NCBI RefSeq assembly: GCF_002788215.1
Contig: NZ_CP024845.1
Location: 1,798,001-1,862,000, forward strand
Length of the DNA stretch: 64,000 nucleotides
Direction of reading: 5' to 3'
Origin: Halohasta litchfieldiae
GTDB taxonomy: Archaea; Halobacteriota; Halobacteria; Halobacteriales; Haloferacaceae
Made by a program: the position numbers and the translations under genes. Shown here in pieces: positions 8,105-17,031 of the stretch. The notes under the pieces were generated by a model. The model was not told where the DNA came from, searched no databases, and saw only the letters and a list, made by a program, of their open reading frames with translations. Position 1 is the first letter of the stretch, and each line of letters starts with the position of its first letter.

Positions 8105-9237
8105 GCGGCTTCGTCTTCTCGGAGAAGCCAATCGATATCGACCACGGCGAGGGCCCCTTCCTCTACAGTGAAAATGGAACCGAGTACCTCGATTTCGGTG
8201 CCAGCTACGCGGTTGCACCGCTGGGTCACAGCCACCCTGACGTGACCGCAGCCATCCAACAGCAGGCCGAGACGCTGACCTACGTCCAAGCGTCGTACCC
8301 AGTCGACGTCCGGACCGAACTCTACGAACGACTTGGAGACCTCGCGCCCGGCGATCTCTCGAAAGTCTGGCTCTGCAATTCGGGCACTGAGGCCAACGAA
8401 GCCGCGATGAAGTTCGCCCGGAGTGCGACCGGGAACTCCAAAATCGTCGCCACCAAGCGCGCCTTCCACGGTCGCACCATGGGCGCGCTGGCGATGACAT
8501 GGAAAAAGAAGTACAAGGCCGCCTTCGAGCCACTCGCTGGCGACATCGAGTTCGTGTCCTACGGCGACGAGGAGGAACTCGCAGACGTTGTCGACGACGA
8601 GACGGCGGCGGTCTTTTTGGAACCAGTCCAAGGCGAGGGCGGAATTCATCCCGCGACGGTCGACTACCTCGAATCGGCCCGCGAGGTGACCGAAGATGTA
8701 GGGGCAGCACTCGTGTTTGACGAGATTCAGACCGGTGTCGGCCGGACTGGAACGCTGTGGGCCTGCGAACAGGCTGGCGTGGTTCCAGATATACTAACGA
8801 GCGCGAAAGGCATTGCAAATGGGATGCCGCTTGGCGCGACGCTGTGTGCCGACTGGATCGCCGAAGACTGTGGGAATCACGGCTCGACATTCTCTGGTGG
8901 GCCGGTCGTCGCCGCCGCAGCGAACGCAACCCTCGAAACGCTGATGGACGAAGATGTGCCCGGTCACGCTGCAGAGATGGGCGAGTACATGATGGCCGAA
9001 ATCGAGGCGGCTGCCGGAGAACACGACCTCCCGGTTCGGGAGGTTCGCGGCAACGGGCTGATGATCGGTGTCGAGGTCAAACGCGGGGCCAATCGAGTCC
9101 TGCGTGATCTCGCAATCAACCATCAGGTACTCGCGCTTCCGGCAGGCCGGACCGTCGTCCGCTTCCTGCCGCCACTGACGATTGAAAAGGACCACGTCGA
9201 CAGCGTCGTCGACGCACTGACGGAGGCACTCTCGTAA
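8101..9237 (+). CDS. argD: Carrier-bound ornithine/lysine aminotransferase (ArgD/LysJ)
   Basis: This is a pyridoxal-phosphate class III aminotransferase that converts the carrier-bound semialdehyde to carrier-bound ornithine with glutamate as donor. In 378 residues it has the cofactor-binding NSGTEANEAAMKFAR (about residues 97-111), FHGRTMGALAMT (about 122-133), the DEIQTGVGRTG acceptor motif (about 207-217) and the PLP lysine in SAKGIANGMPLGA (about 233-245). It overlaps argB by four bases and ends three bases before the next start. Its length is normal. Confidence 0.95.
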   Translation: MSGFVFSEKPIDIDHGEGPFLYSENGTEYLDFGASYAVAPLGHSHPDVTAAIQQQAETLTYVQASYPVDVRTELYERLGDLAPGDLSKVWLCNSGTEANEAAMKFARSATGNSKIVATKRAFHGRTMGALAMTWKKKYKAAFEPLAGDIEFVSYGDEEELADVVDDETAAVFLEPVQGEGGIHPATVDYLESAREVTEDVGAALVFDEIQTGVGRTGTLWACEQAGVVPDILTSAKGIANGMPLGATLCADWIAEDCGNHGSTFSGGPVVAAAANATLETLMDEDVPGHAAEMGEYMMAEIEAAAGEHDLPVREVRGNGLMIGVEVKRGANRVLRDLAINHQVLALPAGRTVVRFLPPLTIEKDHVDSVVDALTEALS

Positions 9238-9239
9238 CC

Positions 9240-10361
9240 ATGGCCGTCGAAACCACCGACAGCGCAGTTGAGCATCCCGCAGTCACCACCGAGGGCCGTC
9301 GACTGCTGACCGAACTCGTCTCGATTCCCTCGGTCTCGGGAAACGAAACCGAGGCAGCTGAAGCACTGGCCGCCTTTCTTGAACAGAACGGACGCGAGAC
9401 CTATATCGACGACATCGGCAACGTCCACGCACCCGGCGACGATACCGTCCTCTTGACCTCGCATATCGACACCGTGCCGGGTGACATCCCGGTCGAAATT
9501 AAGGAGGGCGAAGAGGGACCCGAACTCTGGGGTCGTGGCAGCGTCGACGCCACTGGCCCACTGGCTGCGATGGCCGTGGCTGCAGTCGAAACCGGGGCCT
9601 CGTTTGTTGGGGTCGTCGGCGAGGAGTCGACCTCCCGCGGCGCGTGGCATCTCATCGAGAACCGCGAAGCACCCGAGGCAGTCATCAACGGCGAGCCCTC
9701 GGGCTGGGACGGGATTACGCTGGGCTACCGTGGCCTCTTGGAGGGCACCTACGTGGCAACCAGCGAATCCGGTCACACCTCTCGGCCCGACCCCAACGCG
9801 ATCCAGCACGCGATGAGTTGGTGGAACCGCGTCGAGGACACCTTCGAACCCGACGAGTGGATTCCCGTCTTCGAGCAGGTCACGACCAAACCAGTCGACA
9901 TCGAGGGCGGCGTCTCGGTCGACGGGCTCTCGATGGACGCGACCATGGAGTTCCAGCTTCGTGTCCCGCCGGAACGTACCCCCGAAGAGGTTCGGGAGCT
10001 ATCCGATGCCGAACTCGAAACGGGAACGGTCAACTGGACCGAGTTCATCCCGGCCGTGATGACCAGCCCCCGAACCGAGGTCGCCCGCCTCTTTCGGGTC
10101 GCGATCCGCAAGCAGGGCGGCGATCCACGCCTGCTTCGGAAAACCGGGACGGCGGATATGAACATCTACGCCGAGGAGTGGGGCTGCCCCATTCTGAGCT
10201 ACGGCCCCGGCGACTCGAACCTCGATCACACGCCCCACGAGCACCTGTCGCTCGCCGAGTTCGACCACTCGGTCGACGTGCTAATCGAGGTCTGTGAGCA
10301 ACTCGGTGTCGAACAGCCCGACGACCACACCAGCGACGAAACGACGGAGAGCAAGTCATGA
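9240..10361 (+). CDS. lysK: [Carrier]-ornithine/lysine hydrolase (ArgE/LysK, M20 family)
   Basis: It releases ornithine from the carrier protein by hydrolysis in the cytoplasm, so the carrier can be reused. The 373-residue protein is an M20-family metallohydrolase: the metal ligands lie in SHIDTVPG (about residues 64-71), GRGSVDATGPLAAM (about 98-111) and GEESTSRGAWH (about 127-137), with a dimerisation domain in the middle and a C-terminal PNLDHTPHEHLSL-like histidine region. It is in an operon with argD before and argF after (four-base overlap with argF). Confidence 0.93.
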   Translation: MAVETTDSAVEHPAVTTEGRRLLTELVSIPSVSGNETEAAEALAAFLEQNGRETYIDDIGNVHAPGDDTVLLTSHIDTVPGDIPVEIKEGEEGPELWGRGSVDATGPLAAMAVAAVETGASFVGVVGEESTSRGAWHLIENREAPEAVINGEPSGWDGITLGYRGLLEGTYVATSESGHTSRPDPNAIQHAMSWWNRVEDTFEPDEWIPVFEQVTTKPVDIEGGVSVDGLSMDATMEFQLRVPPERTPEEVRELSDAELETGTVNWTEFIPAVMTSPRTEVARLFRVAIRKQGGDPRLLRKTGTADMNIYAEEWGCPILSYGPGDSNLDHTPHEHLSLAEFDHSVDVLIEVCEQLGVEQPDDHTSDETTESKS

Positions 10362-11242
10362 ATACGGACAACTTTCTCGATATCGACGACCTGTCGGCCG
10401 ACGAAGTCGACGCGGTACTGACGCGTGCAGCAGCACTGAAAAACGGCGATGACGCCCAGCTGGCTGATCAGACCCTCGGCATGCTGTTCGAAAAACCGAG
10501 TACCCGGACCCGAATCTCCTTCGAGACCGGAATGACCCAACTCGGCGGCCACGCCATCTTCATGGGGCCCGACGACATCCAACTCGGTCACGGCGAACCA
10601 CTCAAAGACACCGCCCGCGCGATGGGTCGGTACGTCGACGGGATCATGGCCCGCCTCTTTAGCCACGAGGACGCCGAGATTCTGGCCAAATACGCTGACG
10701 TGCCTGTAATCAATGGGCTGACTGACGACGCCCACCCGTGTCAGACCCTCGCTGATCTGTTGACGATCCGCGAGCAGTTCGACGACGACGTCTCAGTCGC
10801 GTGGGTCGGCGACGGCAACAACGTCGGCCAGTCGTTCGCGATTGGCTGTGCGCTCGCAGGTGTCGACCTCACGGTGGCGACCCCGCCGGAGTACCCGATG
10901 GACGAGGCGGTCGTCGACCGCGCGACCGAACTCGGCGGCGAACCCGACATCTACACCGACCCCGAGGCCGCAATCGAAGACGTCGACGTGATCTACACCG
11001 ATGTCTGGGTCAGTATGGGCGAAGAGGACAAACGTGAGGCAAAACTCGCGGCCTTCGAGGGGTTCCAGCTCAACGAGGAACTGCTTGCGGGAACTGACGC
11101 GAAGGTGATGCACTGTCTGCCCGCCCACCGCGGCGAGGAGATTACCGACGCTGTCTTAGAAAGTGACCGATCTATCGTCTGGGATCAGGCCGAAAACCGG
11201 CTCCACGCCCAGAAGGCGCTGCTGGTCGAACTGCTCGGCTGA
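10358..11242 (+). CDS. argF: Ornithine carbamoyltransferase
   Basis: It makes citrulline from ornithine and carbamoyl phosphate, linking the carrier pathway to argG/argH. The 294-residue protein has the carbamoyl-phosphate loop KPSTRTRISFE (about residues 46-56), HPCQTL (about 127-132), DVWVSMGEE (about 213-221) and the ornithine-binding HCLPAHRGEEI (about 250-260). The ATG overlaps the end of the preceding hydrolase gene. It is the last gene of the arg operon. A small convergent zinc-finger gene lies immediately downstream. Confidence 0.97.
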   Translation: MNTDNFLDIDDLSADEVDAVLTRAAALKNGDDAQLADQTLGMLFEKPSTRTRISFETGMTQLGGHAIFMGPDDIQLGHGEPLKDTARAMGRYVDGIMARLFSHEDAEILAKYADVPVINGLTDDAHPCQTLADLLTIREQFDDDVSVAWVGDGNNVGQSFAIGCALAGVDLTVATPPEYPMDEAVVDRATELGGEPDIYTDPEAAIEDVDVIYTDVWVSMGEEDKREAKLAAFEGFQLNEELLAGTDAKVMHCLPAHRGEEITDAVLESDRSIVWDQAENRLHAQKALLVELLG

Positions 11243-11251
11243 GCCGGGCGC

Positions 11252-11476
11252 TTACTCACTGCAGGAGATATGCTCAGCAAGGTCGTCGAGGTCGACCTCC
11301 TTCGGAATCGTCCCCTGTGGCCCGTGGACTGTATCACTGGTCGCGCGGATGTGGGTGCGAAGGTGGTTAGAGGCCGAGTGGCACGCTGTATCGCTCCGAA
11401 CGCATACCCTCGTGGTTCCGCAAAGCGGGCACGTCCATCTGCAAAACGCAGGGCGGAACTGTTTTTGAGAGGGCAT
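11252..11476 (-). CDS. Small cysteine/histidine zinc-finger-like protein
   Basis: A 74-residue protein starting MPSQKQFRPAF, with a likely zinc-binding arrangement: CPLC near residues 15-18, then Cys and His residues in the CHSASNHLRTHIRA segment, and an acidic C-terminus (DLDDLAEHISCSE). The Cys2...His pattern resembles small haloarchaeal zinc-finger proteins, whose roles are unknown. The reading frame is open upstream to 11545. I chose the ATG at 11476 because a TATA-like TTTTATA lies 36-30 bases upstream on the minus strand, giving a nearly leaderless transcript. The gene converges on argF. No specific function is proposed. Confidence 0.6.
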   Translation of the reverse strand: MPSQKQFRPAFCRWTCPLCGTTRVCVRSDTACHSASNHLRTHIRATSDTVHGPQGTIPKEVDLDDLAEHISCSE

Positions 11477-11588
11477 TATCTGCTGACAGGTGTATGAGTC
11501 GACAGTATAAAACGGTTTATCAGTAACAATAGCAGGCACAGTCAAATAGGCTGGTAGAAAGAACAGAATTAGCCGAACGTGTCGACAG

Positions 11589-12050
11589 CTACTCGGCAGT
11601 GAATGCGGCGTAGAGGACGCCGAGCACGCCGCCGTAGACGACGTGGCCGACGAGGCTCATGGGATTGATGTTCGGAACGGGTGGATTCGCCGGCAATACG
11701 GCGCCGACCCACGCGGGCATCACAATCGCTCCGAGGACCGCCCAGAGGACGAGCCCGTAAACGATGCCAGCACCGAGACTCTTGCCGAGCGTCTCATCAT
11801 ACCCCGTCGGACTCGCAATCGCGGCGAAGACGACGCCGAGAACCGCCGAGTGGGCCATATGGATCGTCCACCCAGCGACCCCGCCGCTGAGGCCGTACAG
11901 TCCGGGGGTCGCCCCGCCAATGATATCCGGCATCATCATCGACATCAGGATGCCGAAGACGAGACCGCCGCCGAGGCCGCCGATGACACCGGCTTTCCAG
12001 TGGTCGAGATCTGCTATGAGTGCCGTCTGCGTGGAGGTTTGGGTTGCCAT
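11589..12050 (-). CDS. Small multi-pass membrane protein of unknown role
   Basis: A 153-residue hydrophobic protein with four probable membrane segments: GVIGGLGGGLVFGILMSMMM near the N-terminus, then GWTIHMAHSAVLGVVFAAIA, then GIVYGLVLWAVLGAIVMPAW, then LVGHVVYGGVLGVLYAAF. The glycine-rich helices and conserved HMAHS and GH residues recall haloarchaeal proteins often mislabelled as histidine kinase although they have no kinase domain. The frame is open from 12071. I chose the ATG at 12050 (MATQTSTQ). It stands alone between a zinc-finger gene and a flavin-binding protein, so context says little. Confidence 0.7.
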   Translation of the reverse strand: MATQTSTQTALIADLDHWKAGVIGGLGGGLVFGILMSMMMPDIIGGATPGLYGLSGGVAGWTIHMAHSAVLGVVFAAIASPTGYDETLGKSLGAGIVYGLVLWAVLGAIVMPAWVGAVLPANPPVPNINPMSLVGHVVYGGVLGVLYAAFTAE

Positions 12051-12167
12051 TGCAACCGTACCAACGCGCAACTAGCCGAAAGTACTGCCTCGGAACGGCG
12101 AAGTCGACGCACGGCACCGACACGTATATTAGTTGTAATACTATTTGATAGCTCTCCAGCGGCAATG

Positions 12168-12659
12168 TTAGTCGGGTTTGTTGTCAGTCGACGGGGCTTC
12201 GAGTTCCGGCGGGAGTCCGAGATGTTTGATGCCGCTCTGCCCGGTAATTTTGAACTGGTAGAGCGCAGTCGGTTCGGAGACGCTGGCCCGTTCGAAGAGG
12301 TCGGGACGCCATCGAATCTCTATCGCCTCCAACAGCGCCCTCTGCTCATCAGCTGGGACCTCACTAATCGAACCTGTGAGAATGACGCTTCGCCAATTAA
12401 ACGGTGTTTCGGCGCTGTAGACGAGAAACCGAGCGGTGTCGGCCTGCTGGCTTAGGTCGTGTTTTTCGCTCTGATCGCCGAGAACGTAAACGAAATACAG
12501 GGAATCGGAACCGTCGTACCAAAACGACAGCGGTCGCATCATCGGACCATCTCTTGTGGGAAGGCCCAGCACGCCAACGCTTCGGGTCGACAAAAAGCTT
12601 CGAATGTTGGCGTCAGTCATAGGTTTCATGCCGTACTCGGTGAGATCGTCGACGGTCAT
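12168..12659 (-). CDS. Pyridoxamine 5'-phosphate oxidase-like (FMN split-barrel) protein
   Basis: A 163-residue protein with the features of the flavin reductase/PNPOx-like split barrel: an N-terminal helix (DANIRSFLSTRSVGVLGL), the PMMRPLSFWYDG beta strands that line the flavin site, and FLVYSAETPFNWRSVILTG further on. Such haloarchaeal proteins bind FMN or F420 and are general redox or stress proteins; the substrate is unknown. The start at 12659 (MTVDDLTEYGM) is chosen over the longer frame to 12725. It is divergent from the helicase gene that follows. Confidence 0.75.
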   Translation of the reverse strand: MTVDDLTEYGMKPMTDANIRSFLSTRSVGVLGLPTRDGPMMRPLSFWYDGSDSLYFVYVLGDQSEKHDLSQQADTARFLVYSAETPFNWRSVILTGSISEVPADEQRALLEAIEIRWRPDLFERASVSEPTALYQFKITGQSGIKHLGLPPELEAPSTDNKPD

Positions 12660-12817
12660 AGGCGAATATGACGAGAGACGGCCACTTGAGCCATTGCTCG
12701 TTCCGGAATTAGTGATAGTAGGCACTGCAGAACAGCCGCATAGCGATGACTATTTTGTGTCGACTACATTCACCGTGGCGACCACACGTTTTAATCCGGT
12801 GATGCCAAAGGAAGGCT

Positions 12818-15001
12818 GTGGCAGTAGACGACGCGCTACGGTTCTTTCCGTACGAGACGCCGTATCCGAACCAGCGAGAGGCCATCGACCGGATCGCCAA
12901 CTCGCTGGGCCAGCGTCGAGACGTCCTCTTAGAGGGCGCTCCCGGCACTGGCAAGACGCTGTCGGCACTCGTGCCCGCGCTCGCATACGCTCGCGAACAC
13001 GACAAAACGGTCGTCATCACGACCAACGTCCACCAGCAGATGCGGCAGTTCGTCGAAGACGCCCGCGCGATCACTCGCACCGAGCCGATTCGCGCAGTCG
13101 TTTTTAAAGGCAAAAAGCAGATGTGCCATATCGACGTGGGGTATCAGGAGTGTCAGAGCCTCCGGGATACCACCCGTGAGTTGGTCGACACCGAGACCGA
13201 CAAGGACCAATTGGCCGCCCGCCAACAGGAGCTGTTGGATGCAAGCAAGGAGGGCGATTCGGGCGCGGCCGAGGCCCGCAGCGCGGTGATGGACGAACTC
13301 GATTCGGTCGAAGACGAACTCGAAGAGCTACGGGAGGGAAACGTCTGTGATTTTTATTACAACAATCTCATCGACGACAACGACGAGTTCTTTTCGTGGC
13401 TGTTCAATGACGTGCGGACCCCTGACGACGTCTACGAGTACGCCGACCAGCAGGGACTCTGTGGCTACGAGCTTTTAAAAGAGGGAATGGAGGGTGTCGA
13501 CCTCGTGGTCTGCAACTACCATCACCTGCTGGACCCGATGATCCGCGAGCAGTTTTTCCGGTGGTTGGACCGCGATCCCGACGACGTGATCACGGTGTTC
13601 GACGAGGCCCACAACATCGTAGACGCTGCCAGAGATCACGCGACGCGAACGGTGACCGAGAACACGCTGGCGTCGGCGCTCGACGAACTGGACGGTCTCG
13701 ACGACTCCCGGGCAGAGCCTGCCCGCAACGTGATCGAGGCGTTCCTAGAGGCCCTGCAGTCGACCTACGACACAGGACTGGGGACGAAAATCAACCCGCG
13801 AAAGGTCGGTGACGAGTGGACAGATCTCGCGGTGGCGAACCGCGACCGGCGAGACGATCTGACGCTGGCGTTCCTGCAGCGCTACGAGGGCCGCGGGATC
13901 AGTATCGAGGCCGAACTCGCCGTCCAGTTGGGAAAGGTCCTCGACGAGGAGTACGAACAAGCCTATCGGGATGGTGATGCGACGACGCGGGCCGAATGCC
14001 AGACGCTCCAAGCGGCGACCTTTATCAGTACGTGGATGTCCGAGGGCGACGAACTCGGCCAGCATCCGATGGTTGGCGTCCGGCGGGATGGGGCCACCGA
14101 GGAGATCTACGGCCGGGCGGAGCTGTATACCTGTATTCCGCGCGAGGTGACAAGCGAACTGTTCGACGAGGTGTATGCGAGCATTCTGATGAGCGCGACA
14201 CTCCGACCGTTCGATGTGACCGAAGACGTCCTCGGCCTCGACTCACCGGCGCGGCTGGCCTACAAACTAAACTATCCCGAAGCCAACCGCCGGACCTACG
14301 CTGCGAAGGTGCCGGCGCTGTTCGCCAGCGAGCGGGACAACCCCGAGACCCAAGAGATAGTCACCGAACTGCTCGAAGACGTAATCCGGTTTACGCCGGG
14401 CAATACCCTGCTGTTTTTCCCCTCCTACTCGGAGTCCGAGCGGTACTACGACCGGCTCGACGACAGCAACGCGGGCGAACTCGGGACGCTGGTGCTCGAT
14501 GGCTCCGACCGGTCGACCGAAAAACTGCGCACACGATTCGTCGACAGCGACAACGCCACGCTCTGTACCTCGCTGTGGGGGACGCTGGCCGAAGGCGTGA
14601 GCTTCGACGGCGACGACGCACGGACGGTCGTGGTGGTTGGGGTGCCGTATCCGCATCTCTCCGAGCGGATGGATGCGGTTCAGGATGCCTACAATCGGGC
14701 CTACAGCGACAGTCGACGCACGCGGGATGCGGGCTGGGCCTACGCCGTCGAGATCCCGACGATCCGCAAAACGCGGCAGGCCCTTGGGCGAGTAATCCGG
14801 TCACCCGAGGATTTCGGCGTCCGAATTCTGGCCGACAAGCGGTACACACAGGCTGATATGGGGAAATACAGTGTGCGCGGGAGTTTCCCGGTCGAAGAGC
14901 GCGAAGAGTTCGTCGACATCAAGCCGCAAAAGCTGAAGTTTGCCATGCTGAACTTTTATACTGATCACGACGCTTACGGTGGCGATCCGCCGGAACCCTG
15001 A
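12818..15001 (+). CDS. XPD/DinG-type ATP-dependent DNA helicase
   Basis: A 727-residue superfamily 2 helicase of the Rad3/XPD group, which unwinds DNA 5'-3' in repair or transcription. It has Walker A EGAPGTGKT (residues 39-47), the DEAH box VFDEAHN (about 261-267), and late motifs AEGVSFDG and ALGRVIRSPEDFG. Cysteines at about 103, 112, 177 and 215 lie between Walker A and DEAH, the place of the [4Fe-4S] cluster in XPD, and could hold one. A GTG start at 12818 lies about 28 bases after a TTTTAAT box, so the mRNA is probably leaderless. It ends about 320 bases before the next gene. Confidence 0.9.
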   Translation: MAVDDALRFFPYETPYPNQREAIDRIANSLGQRRDVLLEGAPGTGKTLSALVPALAYAREHDKTVVITTNVHQQMRQFVEDARAITRTEPIRAVVFKGKKQMCHIDVGYQECQSLRDTTRELVDTETDKDQLAARQQELLDASKEGDSGAAEARSAVMDELDSVEDELEELREGNVCDFYYNNLIDDNDEFFSWLFNDVRTPDDVYEYADQQGLCGYELLKEGMEGVDLVVCNYHHLLDPMIREQFFRWLDRDPDDVITVFDEAHNIVDAARDHATRTVTENTLASALDELDGLDDSRAEPARNVIEAFLEALQSTYDTGLGTKINPRKVGDEWTDLAVANRDRRDDLTLAFLQRYEGRGISIEAELAVQLGKVLDEEYEQAYRDGDATTRAECQTLQAATFISTWMSEGDELGQHPMVGVRRDGATEEIYGRAELYTCIPREVTSELFDEVYASILMSATLRPFDVTEDVLGLDSPARLAYKLNYPEANRRTYAAKVPALFASERDNPETQEIVTELLEDVIRFTPGNTLLFFPSYSESERYYDRLDDSNAGELGTLVLDGSDRSTEKLRTRFVDSDNATLCTSLWGTLAEGVSFDGDDARTVVVVGVPYPHLSERMDAVQDAYNRAYSDSRRTRDAGWAYAVEIPTIRKTRQALGRVIRSPEDFGVRILADKRYTQADMGKYSVRGSFPVEEREEFVDIKPQKLKFAMLNFYTDHDAYGGDPPEP

Positions 15002-15109
15002 AACGAGGGTGTCGACGTACCCTCTCTGCGTAGTGGCGTAGTCTCGCCACGCCATCCACCGGTCGACGAACAGACAGCGGAGAGGAAGCAGCGGTCTCTC
15101 GTAGTAAAT

Positions 15110-15255
15110 TTATAAAACACCGTATAGGTACGGTAATTTATTCGTTGCCGGATGTTGCAGTAGGTAGCGTTCGAGTCTGTCATTCGCATCCGCGCGAGCG
15201 GAGCGAGCGCGGTTCTCCGAGGGTGAGGCCAAATACCTCACCCTCGGCCCTTTTT
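15110..15255 (+). ncRNA. Candidate small RNA with a strong terminator
   Basis: The 317-base gap after the helicase has no credible ORF. It holds a TATA-like TTTATAAAA at about 15110-15118, then a CCGCGC/GCGCGG hairpin (15190-15212) and a perfect 12-bp hairpin followed by five T's. A transcript starting near 15138 and ending near 15255 would be about 115 bases. It may equally be the terminator of the helicase transcript or of a longer read-through. The promoter assignment is tentative. Confidence 0.3.
15217..15255 (+). terminator. Intrinsic-type hairpin terminator
   Basis: A perfect 12-bp stem (CCGAGGGTGAGG at 15217-15228 with CCTCACCCTCGG at 15236-15247) with a 7-base loop, followed by CCCTTTTT. 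Archaea mainly need the T run, but this is the strongest hairpin plus T run I noticed in the window. A second perfect hairpin, GGTTCGCC-ACC-GGCGAACC (15281-15299), lies between it and the convergent minus-strand gene. Confidence 0.6.
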
Positions 15256-15318
15256 GATCGACATCAGTGCGGAGGCGAGCGGTTCGCCACCGGCGAACCC
15301 GAGGCGGAAAAAGGTCGT

Positions 15319-15789
15319 TTAGATAAAGAAGCCCTTGAACGCGTTGATGACGGCCCACTTGATTTTCTCGACGGTCTGGCCGTCTTCGCCGGTGATCACG
15401 ATGTCGTCGTTGGCGACGGCATCCCGGAAGGCGACGGCGGGATTGCTCGCGGTGGTGATTTGTTCAATCGTTGCACGGTCCGTGGTAATCTTCCGTTTTG
15501 CATCTTCACTGGGAGTGTCAGCGAGATCAGTGATGCGGTTCTGCTTGTCCATCGTCATCGAGTAGGTGACGACCGACTCGCCGTCCTGAATGTAGATATT
15601 GCTGGTGCCAGCAATGCTGACCGGACCAAGGTCGACGCTATCGGCGTTGTCGTTGTACAGCGGAACCATCTCCTCTAAGGATTCATAGAGGTCATCGCCG
15701 GAGGCAGACTGTGCGGCTGCGCTGCCAGTCACTGCGCTTGCGAGCAGCACAGCGACCATCAACATCGAAAGGATACGTGCAATATTCAT
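15319..15789 (-). CDS. Secreted protein of unknown function
   Basis: A 156-residue protein with a Sec-type signal peptide: a short basic start, the hydrophobic stretch LSMLMVAVLLASAVTGSAAA, and a likely cleavage after AAA or AAQ near residue 26-27. The mature part is acidic with a repeating beta-like texture (VSIAGTSNIYIQDGESVVTY) and an aromatic C-terminus (WAVINAFKGFF). I do not recognise a domain. The frame begins MKM; I chose the second Met (15789), but the first at 15795 is equally possible. It stands alone between convergent and divergent neighbours. Confidence 0.6.
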   Translation of the reverse strand: MNIARILSMLMVAVLLASAVTGSAAAQSASGDDLYESLEEMVPLYNDNADSVDLGPVSIAGTSNIYIQDGESVVTYSMTMDKQNRITDLADTPSEDAKRKITTDRATIEQITTASNPAVAFRDAVANDDIVITGEDGQTVEKIKWAVINAFKGFFI

Positions 15790-16029
15790 TTTCAAATGTA
15801 TATCGCAGTGTGAGTATATAAATCAGATGTGTGTTTTATGTATAAATTTCCACAGTATGCGTTGGATTTTGGTTATTCTGTTCGAAGGTCCTGTATCGCG
15901 GAGTAAGACAGCTGTGTGATTGCCATTGCTGATCGTAACCGGGGGTTGGAAACGATCACACCACCAGTGGTCTCGGTCGTTACCGAGAGCCGCAACGTTT
16001 TATCGGCAACCGAAGTAACGTCCAGTTAG

Positions 16030-17031
16030 ATGTCAGCTATTCAGCTCTCCAACGTCACAAAGCGGTATGGCGACCTCACTGCCGTCCGCAATCTGGATCT
16101 CACCGTCGAGTCGGGTGAGATCTACGGCTTTCTCGGGCCGAACGGGGCCGGAAAGTCGACAACGATCAACATGCTGCTCGACTTCGTTCGCCCCACGGAG
16201 GGGACGATTACCGTCCTCGGCGAGCCGGTCGGCGATTCGAGCGTCGACATCCGCGAGCGAACTGGAGTCCTGCCGGAGGGGTTCGACGTCTACAGTCGAC
16301 TCACCGGCCGGAAACACATCGAGTTCGCTATCGAGTCGAAAGAGGCAGACAATGATCCGGATGCGATTTTGGATCGCGTCGGTCTCGCCGACGCGGGCGA
16401 CCGGGCGGCTGGCGAGTACTCAAAGGGGATGCGCCAGCGACTGGTACTCGGGATGGCACTCGTGGGCGACCCCGAACTCCTGATCCTCGACGAACCCTCC
16501 ACGGGTCTCGACCCCGGCGGAGCCAAGGAGATGCGAGATATCGTCCAGCAGGAGGCCGACCGTGGCGCGACCGTCTTCTTTTCGAGTCACGTACTCGGAC
16601 AGGTCGAAGCCGTGTGTGATCGCGTCGGCATCCTCCACAAGGGCGAACTTGTGACCGAAGACAGTATCGAGGGGCTCCGGGAGGAAACCGGCAGCGAGGA
16701 GACGCTCATTTTGACCGTCGACGACGCGACTGACGACGATCTGGACCCGATTCGGCGGCTGGATGGCGTCTCGGGAGCCGCCGTCGACGGGCCCACGGTC
16801 ACGGTCTCCTGTGAGTCGGGCGTCAAAAACGAGGTGATCGCCACACTCAGCGAGGCCGGCATCGAGATCGAGGATATCGAAACCGAGTCGACGTCGCTCG
16901 AAGAGCTCTTTTTATCGTACACCGATGGCGAAGGCGTCGTCGAGAAAGACGGTGGGAGCACCGGGAGCGGCGGCGGTGGGGATGGGACAGGCTCACAGCC
17001 ACCGGAGGCCACCCCGGAGGGACGCCAATGA
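16030..17031 (+). CDS. ABC transporter ATP-binding protein (ABC-2 type exporter)
   Basis: The ATPase of an ABC exporter, 333 residues. It shows Walker A GPNGAGKST (about residues 36-44), the signature YSKGMRQRL (about 134-142), Walker B LLILDEPSTGLDP (about 155-167) and the H-loop FFSSHVLGQV. A C-terminal accessory domain (about 215-305) and a Gly/Ser-rich acidic tail follow. The stop overlaps the start of the permease by four bases, so it is a two-gene operon. The substrate cannot be read from sequence; related haloarchaeal pairs are annotated only as ABC-2 type. Confidence 0.92.
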   Translation: MSAIQLSNVTKRYGDLTAVRNLDLTVESGEIYGFLGPNGAGKSTTINMLLDFVRPTEGTITVLGEPVGDSSVDIRERTGVLPEGFDVYSRLTGRKHIEFAIESKEADNDPDAILDRVGLADAGDRAAGEYSKGMRQRLVLGMALVGDPELLILDEPSTGLDPGGAKEMRDIVQQEADRGATVFFSSHVLGQVEAVCDRVGILHKGELVTEDSIEGLREETGSEETLILTVDDATDDDLDPIRRLDGVSGAAVDGPTVTVSCESGVKNEVIATLSEAGIEIEDIETESTSLEELFLSYTDGEGVVEKDGGSTGSGGGGDGTGSQPPEATPEGRQ

